From: JAUWCW01 sp030609125 [NCBI: Candidatus Rokuibacteriota bacterium]
Lineage (GTDB): Bacteria; JAUVQV01
Assembly (NCBI GenBank): GCA_030609125.1
Contig: JAUWCW010000002.1
Coordinates: 1-23,725 of the forward strand
Direction of reading: 5' to 3'
Length of the DNA: 23,725 bases
The translations under genes and the position numbers were made by a program. The first letter of the stretch is position 1; each line of letters begins with the position of its first letter. A model generated the notes under the pieces. It made no database searches. It was not told where the DNA came from and worked only from the letters and a program-made list of their open reading frames with translations. Shown one piece after another: positions 1 to 6,881 of the stretch.

Positions 1-33
1 AGGGAACTTTCTTAGCCGCACAACGGCCGAAAC

Positions 34-39
34 AGTATA
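34..39 (-). promoter_or_regulatory. possible -10 element reading out of the left edge
   Basis: On the minus strand these bases read TATACT, a good match to the sigma70 -10 hexamer. The bases about 17 positions upstream (57-62) read GACCCC, so there is no recognisable -35. The paired palindromes at 67-100 lie just upstream, where an activator could compensate for a poor -35. Any gene served would lie outside the window, so this is only a suggestion. Confidence 0.25.
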
Positions 40-66
40 GAGGACCACCGAGTGAGGGGGTCGGAA

Positions 67-100
67 GACAGTTTTTGTCCCCGGGACGACAAATTTTGTC
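67..100. promoter_or_regulatory. tandem 13-bp near-palindromes, possible operator
   Basis: Read on the minus strand, positions 100-88 are GACAAAATTTGTC and 79-67 are GACAAAAACTGTC. The two 13-mers match at 11 of 13 positions. Each has a GACA...TGTC dyad. They are separated by 8 bp, so their centres are 21 bp apart, about two helical turns. The bases between and around them (77-87) form a further palindrome, GTCCC-C-GGGAC. This layout is typical of two dimer sites on one face of the helix. The regulator is not identified. A role as an lptD 3' hairpin is possible, but there is no T-tract. Confidence 0.4.
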
Positions 101-130
101 AAAATTACAACGCGTATCCTGTCATCCGGG

Positions 131-2263
131 CTAGAAATTGAGGACCGTGCCGATTCCCTTGAGGCCGAGCTGGAAGCGGAACTCGTACTCGCCCGGCCAC
201 TGGACGATGCCCGCGGAGATGTCCCAGCACTGGGAGGTGTACTTGAGCATGCCGGCGTTTTCGATGAACTCCTCCTCGGTGACGTTGTAGCGGCTCCTCA
301 GGTCCCAGAACCAGTTCCCCGTGGGGAACCTGGCCCAGAGGTCGACGAAGTCCCGTGACCCGCCGCTCAGAGAGCGCCACTCCCCCCTGAGTTTCACCCT
401 CTGTCGCGTCCAGGTGAGCGAGATGTCCTGAGAGTCCGTCTCCGAGTCGTAGAAGTCGTAGCCTCCCTTCCATCGCAGGTCCCAGTTCATGCTGGGGCGG
501 CTCGTGACGTCCCACCGAAGCGGGGAGAAAGGCCTCGTCTCTCCCAGAACCTCCAGCGCATCGAAGTCATAGCTCTGCGCGAGCTTCACTCTCAAAAGAG
601 ACCTGGTCTTCGATTTTCCCCTCTCGTTCGCAACGGTCTTGCCCAGGATCGTGTTGGTCAGGCTGTAGACGACCGTGTTCAGGGAGGGAACAAAATCGAC
701 GAGGTCGAACTGGGGGAGGTCACTCTGATCTTCCTCGGGGACGTAGACGTACGTGACTCTCGGCTCTATCAGGTGCTTGAACTTCTCGAACGCTCCCGTT
801 CTGCCCCGGGGATCGAAGATCCTGTAGACCCTCGGCCCATCCAGGGCGAGGTCAAAGGCCGGTATCAGACGGGTATGACTTTCGCCCTCCAGGTCCTCGC
901 TGTAGAAGGTTCCCCGGTACGTGAAGGACGGTGTGAGGCTCCCCCAGCTGCCGAGGGACTTGGGCCAGCTGACAACGGGGAGGATGTCGACCCGGTTCGT
1001 CTCCGTGACGATGTTATCCGCCAGGAGGACTTCATCCTCCCCCGCACCGTCTTCCCCCGCCGCTCCGGGCAGGACGAAGATCTCCTCGACGTTCTCCGAC
1101 CTGAGCCTGGCGGCCTCGAAGGAGAACCTCCAGAAGAGACCGGTGTCGAAGAGCCTGCTCTCGGTCCGGTCGATCGTCAGTTCCGGAAGACGGCTGAGGG
1201 TTGACTCCTGCTCCGTGATCAGGCTTTCCTGGTAGAGACCACGGAAGACGATGTCGTACTGGAACCAGCTCTTGCTGAAGCTGAAGGACGAGGTGATCTT
1301 CTGCGTGGCCTGGGTCTCCAACTCGTCCCCGAAACGCCGGTCGACGTCCCTGTCGCTCAGGAAGTAGAGGTCGACCTGTCCCCTGATGCCGCGGGGTAGG
1401 GCGTGCTGATGGTCGAATGTCACCTTCCACTGGTTCCCGCCGTCTCTCTCGTCGAGGTAGTGGCCGTCGAACTTCCCGAACGTGCCCGGAGCGGTGATGT
1501 AGCGGGCCTCGAGGCCCGGCCCCCAGCCGACGTTCTCACGGTAGTTGAGGCTCAGCGTGGCGTCGAAATTGTCCCTGGGGGCCCAGTAGAAGGCATTGTT
1601 GACGATCCAGCCGTCGATTTCGTTGTAACGAACGTAGGGAATGAGCAGTCCCGACGCCCTCTCCCGCTCCAGCGGAAAGGTGGCGTAGGGAAGATACAGG
1701 ACGGGCATCTTCTTCACGTACATTCTCGGATGCCTGGCCGTCACTTTGTCGTCAACCTTGAAGATGGTGTCGCTGGACTTGAACTTCCAGTCCGGCCGTG
1801 ATCCCTCGCAGCTGGTGAAGCTGCCCTTGAGGACCTGGTACCTGTCCGGGCCGAGCTTCTCGATCCTCTCGCCGGTGAAGAAATAGTCCTGCGCGAAGCC
1901 GTGGCCCCGGGTCATGAAACCGGTCCTGGTGTCCAGGTTCAGCTCGAGATACTCACCCTGGAGGCGGCTTTCCTTCTCGTCGAGAATGACATTGCCTTCG
2001 GCGATAACTGTCTTCTCCCTCTCCCTGATCACCACCCTGTCGGCCCGGAGACGAAGGTCGCCGTAGGTGAGATCCACTGCCCCTTCGCCGACGACGATAT
2101 TGGTGTCCAGATCCCTCTCGAGAGAGAGCGCGTGGAGCACCAGCGGCTTTCCCGGAAACCCGGCTTCCGCCGCGGCCGGTGGCGGCGCGTTGAGAGCGCT
2201 CAGAAAAAGCGCCGCCGCGAGGGCGGCCGCCGCCTTCAGGATGGACAGTTCCCTTTTTTCCAC
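131..2263 (-). CDS. lptD: LPS-assembly outer-membrane protein LptD
   Basis: LptD is the outer-membrane beta-barrel that, with LptE, inserts lipopolysaccharide into the outer leaflet. The chosen GTG start (2261-2263) follows GGGAGAGG and begins a classic signal peptide: basic MEKRE, a hydrophobic Ala/Leu core, and cleavage near AAAEA. The open frame continues upstream to a TTG at 2326, but that would add about 21 residues before the signal peptide. An OstA/LptA-like N-terminal domain follows (about residues 40-130), including a segment with LRLRADRVVI. Next come the family-typical TSCEGSRPDWK segment and a long barrel ending in a terminal Phe, as expected of a BAM substrate. One early Cys (in SCEG) and one late Cys (in SQCWD) remain, enough for a single disulphide. 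At 710 residues it is shorter than the E. coli protein but usual for many other diderms. It lies 75 nt downstream of folC and is probably co-transcribed with it. Confidence 0.93.
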   Translation of the reverse strand: MEKRELSILKAAAALAAALFLSALNAPPPAAAEAGFPGKPLVLHALSLERDLDTNIVVGEGAVDLTYGDLRLRADRVVIREREKTVIAEGNVILDEKESRLQGEYLELNLDTRTGFMTRGHGFAQDYFFTGERIEKLGPDRYQVLKGSFTSCEGSRPDWKFKSSDTIFKVDDKVTARHPRMYVKKMPVLYLPYATFPLERERASGLLIPYVRYNEIDGWIVNNAFYWAPRDNFDATLSLNYRENVGWGPGLEARYITAPGTFGKFDGHYLDERDGGNQWKVTFDHQHALPRGIRGQVDLYFLSDRDVDRRFGDELETQATQKITSSFSFSKSWFQYDIVFRGLYQESLITEQESTLSRLPELTIDRTESRLFDTGLFWRFSFEAARLRSENVEEIFVLPGAAGEDGAGEDEVLLADNIVTETNRVDILPVVSWPKSLGSWGSLTPSFTYRGTFYSEDLEGESHTRLIPAFDLALDGPRVYRIFDPRGRTGAFEKFKHLIEPRVTYVYVPEEDQSDLPQFDLVDFVPSLNTVVYSLTNTILGKTVANERGKSKTRSLLRVKLAQSYDFDALEVLGETRPFSPLRWDVTSRPSMNWDLRWKGGYDFYDSETDSQDISLTWTRQRVKLRGEWRSLSGGSRDFVDLWARFPTGNWFWDLRSRYNVTEEEFIENAGMLKYTSQCWDISAGIVQWPGEYEFRFQLGLKGIGTVLNF

Positions 2264-2338
2264 TCCCTCTCCCGAGTCAGGTGTTGCAGGCAAAAATCCC
2301 GTAATTTTTACCACAAGCCTCCGCAAATAAACAGGGGC

Positions 2339-3640
2339 TCAGGGAACGAGCCGGCCGCGAAGGACGGCTCCCACGAGAAAGAGAGAGCCGGTCACGACCA
2401 CCAGCCCTCTCGGACCGGCTTCGCGCTTCGCCTGCTCCACGGCGGCGCCGACACTCTGCGCTTCAGTGCAGAGCCCCCGCCACCGCGCGGGGACGCGCCG
2501 AAGCACCTCCCGCGGCGCCTCTCCTCTCTCCTCCGGGGGCCTGACGAGAACCACCTTGCGGCTCCCGGGAAAGAGGATCCGGGCGAGAAGGCCGGCGCGC
2601 TTGTCGCTGAGGACGCCGAAGACGATGACCCGCCGCCGCCCCGGGAAGAGCTCCTCCAGGGTCTCCACGAGAGCGCGCGCGGAGGACGGAGTGTGGGCGC
2701 CGTCGAGGAAGAAGGCGGGCCGGCCGGGGCGGTAGTCGCACCGGCCCGGCCAGACGGCGCGGGCCAGCCCCGCGCGGACGTGCGATCTTCCGACCGTGAA
2801 GCCCCGGGACCTCAACTCCCGCACCGCCATCAGGGCCAGGGCCGCGTTGCGGGCCTGGTGCCTCCCGAGAAGCCCGAGGCGAAGACCGCGGTACTCCTCC
2901 CCGCCCGCCTTGAAATCCATCTTGACACCCCTGAGGGTGTGGCCCGTAACGCGCCAGGAAGTCTCCCGGTCCAGCCATCGCGCCTCGGCGGAACGCTCCC
3001 GGGCAATCCGGGAAAGCTCCCTTCGCGCCGTCGGCGACGACACGCCGGAAAGCAGGACGCCCCCGGGGCCGATGACTCCCCCCTTCTCCCGGGCGATCTC
3101 ACCCAGCGTCGAACCCAGGAATTCGGTGTGCTCTTTTTCCAGGGCGGTGACGACGGCGATCCCGGCGGGGACGATGTTGGTGGCGTCGAGCCGGCCTCCG
3201 AGACCGACCTCCATGAGAGCGAGGGAGACCCCCCTGTCGCGGAAGTGACATATGGCCATCGCCGTAATCCACTCGAAGTACGTCAGCGGGGGACCGCTTT
3301 CACCGAGGGAACTTCTCATGTCGGCGACAAGGCGGCCGAAGGCCGCAGGACCGATCGGCCTTCCGCCGACCCGTATCCGCTCCCGAACGCTCACCAGGTG
3401 GGGAGACGTGCAGAGGCCCACCCTGTGTCCCGCTGCCAGAAGGATCGACTCGAGCAAGGCGCAGAAGGATCCCTTCCCCTTCGAGCCGGCGACGAGAACG
3501 GCGGGAAAGCCCTCGTGGGGCCTGCCGAGGGCGCGCATGGCCCGCTCCATGTTGTGCAGGCCGAGCTTGATCCCCATCCTGCGCCGGCTCAGCAGAAAAC
3601 GCTCCGCCTCCGCGAATCTCATGATGCGATTATATGACAT
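2339..3640 (-). CDS. folC: bifunctional folylpolyglutamate/dihydrofolate synthase FolC
   Basis: This is a Mur-ligase-fold enzyme that adds glutamate to dihydropteroate or tetrahydrofolate using ATP, in the cytoplasm. The N-terminus carries the GIKLGL signature (residues 23-28) and a P-loop GSKGKGS (52-58). Then come SPHL, LTYFEW, the strongly conserved VGLGGRLDATN block and HTEFLG. The C-terminal domain has LDGAHTPSS around residue 313. Length (433 residues) is normal. Two signature residues deviate: the P-loop usually reads GTNGKGS, and the C-terminal motif usually reads DGAHNP or VAHNP. A second in-frame ATG at 3622 gives MRFAEAERFL, which fits family N-termini better. A minus-strand TATAAT at 3634-3629 would start transcription close to that ATG, so a leaderless message is conceivable. 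Neither start has a clear Shine-Dalgarno. Confidence 0.92.
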   Translation of the reverse strand: MSYNRIMRFAEAERFLLSRRRMGIKLGLHNMERAMRALGRPHEGFPAVLVAGSKGKGSFCALLESILLAAGHRVGLCTSPHLVSVRERIRVGGRPIGPAAFGRLVADMRSSLGESGPPLTYFEWITAMAICHFRDRGVSLALMEVGLGGRLDATNIVPAGIAVVTALEKEHTEFLGSTLGEIAREKGGVIGPGGVLLSGVSSPTARRELSRIARERSAEARWLDRETSWRVTGHTLRGVKMDFKAGGEEYRGLRLGLLGRHQARNAALALMAVRELRSRGFTVGRSHVRAGLARAVWPGRCDYRPGRPAFFLDGAHTPSSARALVETLEELFPGRRRVIVFGVLSDKRAGLLARILFPGSRKVVLVRPPEERGEAPREVLRRVPARWRGLCTEAQSVGAAVEQAKREAGPRGLVVVTGSLFLVGAVLRGRLVP

Positions 3641-3677
3641 CCGCCGCCGGGAGACCCGCCCCGCAGGGTACGGCCCG

Positions 3678-3686
3678 TGCTACAAT
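3678..3686 (+). promoter_or_regulatory. extended -10 promoter element for the TPR gene
   Basis: The bases read TGCTACAAT, an extended -10 (TGn plus TACAAT). No good -35 is visible about 17 bp upstream, as often happens with extended -10 promoters. Transcription would start near 3693, and the GTG start with its GGAGGA ribosome site lies directly after. It is divergent from folC. Confidence 0.45.
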
Positions 3687-3709
3687 CTCCTCCCGGAGGA
3701 CTATTGCCT

Positions 3710-4276
3710 GTGACAACCCGGTTTGCTTTTGCCATCGCCCTGGCCCTTGCGGCAGGCTTGGCGCTGCCGGCGGCGCCCGCCGTCGACGCCGCCGCCGGCA
3801 AGGAGGCCGTGGAAAAGCTCTGGGAGAGCGGCGAGGAGGCGCTGGAAGCGGGAGACGTCGACGCTGCGCTGCGCTCCTTCGAGAAGGCCCTCGAAATCGA
3901 CAGGAACCAGCCCCGGACATGGAACTACCTGGGGGGGATCCGCTTCCTCAGGGGCAACTACTTCAAGGCCCTTCTGGACTTCAAACAGGCTTTCGCTCTC
4001 GACCCGTGGGACGCCAGGGTCTGCAACAACATCGGCACCGCCTACGAGCACCTGGGCCGCTTCCAAGAGGCCGGGGAGTTCTACCTCCGGGCGGTGGAGA
4101 TCGACGGAAGCTACGCCGTCCCCTACCGCAACCTCGGCATTCTCTACGCGCGGCACCTGCAGAAGCCCGACCTGGCGCAGAAATACTGGGGCCTCTTCCT
4201 CTCCATCGCGCCGGCGGGAATGGAGGCCGACGCCGTGCGGGAGGAGTTGAAAAAGCTCGGGAATGTTTCCCGTTAG
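3710..4276 (+). CDS. secreted TPR-repeat protein
   Basis: A 188-residue protein that probably acts as a periplasmic protein-protein adaptor; the partner is unknown. The GTG start at 3710 is preferred because CGGAGGA lies 9 nt upstream and it opens a signal peptide (TTRFAFAIALALAAG core, cleavage near AVDA-AAG). The open frame extends upstream to 3677, but those codons overlap the promoter and ribosome site. The mature part has at least three tetratricopeptide repeats, seen as repeated patterns such as W..LG...F..G.Y..AL.DF..A, then NNIGTAYEHLGR and RNLGILYAR. There is no lipobox and no enzyme motif. It is first in a plus-strand group, followed after 73 nt by a gene with its own apparent promoter. 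Confidence 0.85.
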   Translation: MTTRFAFAIALALAAGLALPAAPAVDAAAGKEAVEKLWESGEEALEAGDVDAALRSFEKALEIDRNQPRTWNYLGGIRFLRGNYFKALLDFKQAFALDPWDARVCNNIGTAYEHLGRFQEAGEFYLRAVEIDGSYAVPYRNLGILYARHLQKPDLAQKYWGLFLSIAPAGMEADAVREELKKLGNVSR

Positions 4277-4292
4277 CGGGCGGGGGCCGGAT

Positions 4293-4322
4293 TTGACAGG
4301 AAAGTTTTCCATCTGGTAGTTT
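4293..4322 (+). promoter_or_regulatory. sigma70-like promoter upstream of the PAS/kinase-like gene
   Basis: TTGACA (4293-4298) is a perfect -35 hexamer. TAGTTT (4317-4322) follows after 18 bp and is preceded by TGG, giving an extended -10. The predicted start of transcription is near 4329, about 20 nt before the ATG at 4350, whose upstream bases are a G-run followed by CAGCG. The -10 is imperfect, so strength is uncertain. Confidence 0.5.
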
Positions 4323-4349
4323 TTTTCAAACAAACCGGGGGGGGCAGCG

Positions 4350-5372
4350 ATGTCGAGCAAAGGCGACGGTACCGATTTTCACCTCTTTGATTCGTCGGGC
4401 GTCGGACTGATCGGGATCAGCGAGGACCAGGTGGTCCGCCACACGAACTCGAGCCTCTATCACTATCTCGAGGTGGAGCCCGGAGACATCCTCGGACAGG
4501 AGGTCTCCGCCCTTGGCACGTCTCTCGTCTCGAAGGATTTCTGGAGCGGTTTCGCCGCCGGCGGACCGTTTTACTGTCTCTTGCCGGGGAGCCGGCATCT
4601 TCTTCTCACCCATTGCCTGGACTACACCGGTCCTTCGAAGGAGACAGTGAAAAAGGTCATTCTCCTGCGGCCCTACGGCATTGAACGGGAGTTCATTCGC
4701 ATGCGGGCACGCCTCAACCAGAACGTCGTTCTCGAAATCTCCTCCCACCTCAGTTCGGTGGCCATCGCCGGCGACATCATTCTTCAGCCCGAGCTGCAGG
4801 AGGACGAAACAACCCGGGGGCGGTTTCTTACGACGTTCTTCCGCGACATCACCGATCTGAGCGAGCTCTTCAGTGAGCTGCAGGAGATAGCCGAGCCCAT
4901 ACCCTTTCCCAACCGCGTCCGTCCCGCCTCTGTCGACTGGAAGGCGCTGGTGACGGACCTGCTGACCAAGATGAGGGGGCTTGCCAACGAAAGAAACGTC
5001 TCCCTGGAGAGGAACCTCCCCGAGCACCTCTCCTCCGTTCGGGGCGGCTACCACTGGCTCTACCTGGCACTATACGAAGTGCTGAACCAGGCCGTCGCCG
5101 ATTCACCCACCCTGGGGGAGATCCAGGTTTCGTGCGCAGAGAACAACGGCATGGTGGAGACGAAGATCGAGTACTCGAGCGAAGATCCCCCGACGGAGCA
5201 GACCTGGCCTCCGCAGACCCTCTTCGAGCTGCCGGAGGATGACCCCAGAATCGGCAAGATGGCACTCTCCGGACTGGCCCTCTCACGCAGCATCTTCCTT
5301 CTGCACAAAGGCGGCCTGGAGAGGACGGAAGACCGCGGAAAGGTGACGTTTACCTCGCGACTGCCGGCATGA
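4350..5372 (+). CDS. PAS/histidine-kinase-like protein with degenerate ATPase domain
   Basis: A 340-residue soluble protein with the layout of a sensor kinase but lacking key catalytic motifs. Residues 10-110 look like a PAS fold. Residues 117-185 form a helical pair resembling a DHp domain with a single candidate His (H133 in ISSHLSSVAI). Residues 195-338 resemble an HATPase_c fold: the N-box region reads EVLNQAVADSP, with Gln where the magnesium-binding Asn is expected; the G1 DxGxG motif is not found; and the G2 region reads SGLALSRSIFLLHKGG. It ends in the family-like SRLPA. I infer a pseudo-kinase or signalling scaffold rather than an active kinase. No transmembrane segment is seen. Its stop overlaps the next start (ATGA, 5369-5372), so it is translationally coupled to the PATAN-J-TPR protein, a likely partner. 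Confidence 0.7.
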   Translation: MSSKGDGTDFHLFDSSGVGLIGISEDQVVRHTNSSLYHYLEVEPGDILGQEVSALGTSLVSKDFWSGFAAGGPFYCLLPGSRHLLLTHCLDYTGPSKETVKKVILLRPYGIEREFIRMRARLNQNVVLEISSHLSSVAIAGDIILQPELQEDETTRGRFLTTFFRDITDLSELFSELQEIAEPIPFPNRVRPASVDWKALVTDLLTKMRGLANERNVSLERNLPEHLSSVRGGYHWLYLALYEVLNQAVADSPTLGEIQVSCAENNGMVETKIEYSSEDPPTEQTWPPQTLFELPEDDPRIGKMALSGLALSRSIFLLHKGGLERTEDRGKVTFTSRLPA

Positions 5373-6868
5373 ATTCCGGGTCTGAAGTCAGCGGAAGGAT
5401 CGGGTTCCTCACCTTTGCCGGGACCCTGAAGGAGCTTTTCCAGCGCCGGGCAACGGGGGAGCTCACCGTCTCCCTCGACGGCACTATAAAGAAGATCTTT
5501 TTCAAGAACGGGATCATCATTTACGCCTCGTCAAACCTGGAGCAGGACCGGCTCGGTGACGTGCTCCTGCAGAACGGAATCATCAGCAAGGCCCAGTACG
5601 ACGATTCGGGACGGCAGGTCGTCGCCACCGGCAAGAAACAGGGGACCCTCCTGGTCCAGATGGAGGCCATCTCGCCCAAGGATCTTTTCCGCGGTCTGAA
5701 CCTGCAGATCCGGTCCATCGTCCTTTCCCTCTTCGACTGGGAGGAGGGCGCCTGTTCTTTCTCCGACGAGCTCCCTCCCCAGGAGGAGATCGTAACGCTG
5801 CGCATCCAGCCGGCGCCACTCGTCGTGGAGGGGGTGCTCAGGCGATCTTCGGAGACGGAAAAGCTCCGCGCCCTCTGGGACCCGGGCTCACTGGACCTGA
5901 AACTCCAGCCCGACCCCCCCTGGCTCCTGGAAGACCTCAGGCTCCCGGTGGAGGCGAAGAAGCTGCTCGACTCTGTCGGCAAATGGGAAAGCTGGGGAAA
6001 GATCCCTTCCCTGACGGGAATGAGCGAGGAAAAAGCCGGCGCCTTCCTATACGCCCTCAGCGTTCTCGAGCTGGTCTCGGCGTCCGCCCAGGCTCCGGGC
6101 CGCGAAGAAGCCGCCCCGGCGGCCGCGGAGAGTCCGGCCGCGGAAGACACGTCCCTTGCCCCGCCGGAAAAGATCGAGGAACTCAGCGCCGGGCTGGCCT
6201 CCCTCAACCTCTACCAGATGCTGCGGCTTGAACCGGGGGCCGGGCTGGACGCTGTCAAGGAGTCCTATCTCACACTGGCCAGGGAGTTTCATCCCGACCG
6301 GTACTTCGACGACAGGTACGACCCGTACCGGGGGAAGATAACTTCCATCTTCATGAGGATCAACGAGGCTTACAACGTCCTTTCGGACGCGGAAAAAAAG
6401 GCCGAATACGACCGCAGGGAGACCCGTCTCGAGACCTCGCACCGTGAGGCGGGTGAGCCCGACCGGGACTCGAGGATCGCGAAAGAGCAGTTCCGCAAAG
6501 GTATGGAAACCCTCAAGGCCGGTGATCCCTGGACCGCCGTCGAGTCCTTCCGCTGGGCGGTGCAGCTCAATCCGAGAAATCCCCTCTACCATTCCTGGCT
6601 CGGTGCGGCCCTGACGAGCACCAGAAAGAGGCTCCACGAGGCGGAGGAACACTGCAAGACGGCCATCGCTCTCGACTACAGCAACCCCCTTTTCTACCTC
6701 CACCTCGGCCAGGTCTACAAGACGGGAAAGCTCACCCAGAAGGCCCGGAAGCAGTTCGAAACGGCCCTGAAGCTCAACCCCGGATTTCTGCAGGCCGGCG
6801 AGGAGCTGAAGAACCTGGACTCTCCCCCCGGCGACAAGGGGATCATGAACAGAATCTTCAGGAAGTGA
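5369..6868 (+). CDS. PATAN (DUF4388)-J domain-TPR fusion protein
   Basis: A 499-residue cytoplasmic fusion. Residues 9-155 match the PATAN/DUF4388 pattern: FAGTLKELFQRRATGELTVS, then KKIFFKNGIIIYASS, RLGDVLLQNGIIS and SLFDWEEGACSF. Residues 160-240 form a helical linker domain, and an Ala/Pro/Glu-rich stretch (241-268) follows. A J domain spans 279-349 with the HPD motif intact (308-310) and the closing YNVLSDAEKKAEYDRR. Because HPD is intact, stimulation of a DnaK-type chaperone is plausible. Residues 372-474 are about three TPR units. The C-terminus is basic. PATAN domains are known from signalling proteins related to cyanobacterial PatA and from motility-associated proteins of delta-type bacteria; function here is inferred. 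The start overlaps the upstream stop by 4 nt. Confidence 0.85.
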   Translation: MNSGSEVSGRIGFLTFAGTLKELFQRRATGELTVSLDGTIKKIFFKNGIIIYASSNLEQDRLGDVLLQNGIISKAQYDDSGRQVVATGKKQGTLLVQMEAISPKDLFRGLNLQIRSIVLSLFDWEEGACSFSDELPPQEEIVTLRIQPAPLVVEGVLRRSSETEKLRALWDPGSLDLKLQPDPPWLLEDLRLPVEAKKLLDSVGKWESWGKIPSLTGMSEEKAGAFLYALSVLELVSASAQAPGREEAAPAAAESPAAEDTSLAPPEKIEELSAGLASLNLYQMLRLEPGAGLDAVKESYLTLAREFHPDRYFDDRYDPYRGKITSIFMRINEAYNVLSDAEKKAEYDRRETRLETSHREAGEPDRDSRIAKEQFRKGMETLKAGDPWTAVESFRWAVQLNPRNPLYHSWLGAALTSTRKRLHEAEEHCKTAIALDYSNPLFYLHLGQVYKTGKLTQKARKQFETALKLNPGFLQAGEELKNLDSPPGDKGIMNRIFRK

Positions 6869-6881
6869 CGGCGCGCCGTCA
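6866..6881. repeat. perfect 16-bp palindrome joining two convergent stop codons
   Basis: TGACGGCGCGCCGTCA is a perfect palindrome. Its left TGA (6866-6868) is the stop of the plus-strand PATAN-J-TPR gene. Its right TCA (6879-6881) is the TGA stop of the minus-strand oxidoreductase gene. It could form a 6-bp stem with a 4-nt loop in either transcript. No T-tract follows on either side, so it is not a canonical intrinsic terminator. Confidence 0.6.

Noticed and set aside
1901-3637. Long open frame on the plus strand opposite lptD and folC
   Set aside because: It is antisense to two clearly recognisable genes, crosses their junction, and its translation is Arg/Pro/Gly-rich with no family pattern, as expected of GC-rich shadow frames.
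4299-4327. GGAA-AGTT-TTCC followed by a T-run as an intrinsic terminator
   Set aside because: The stem is only 4-5 bp and AT-rich, the T-run is separated by about ten bases, and the segment is better explained as promoter spacer and -10 region.
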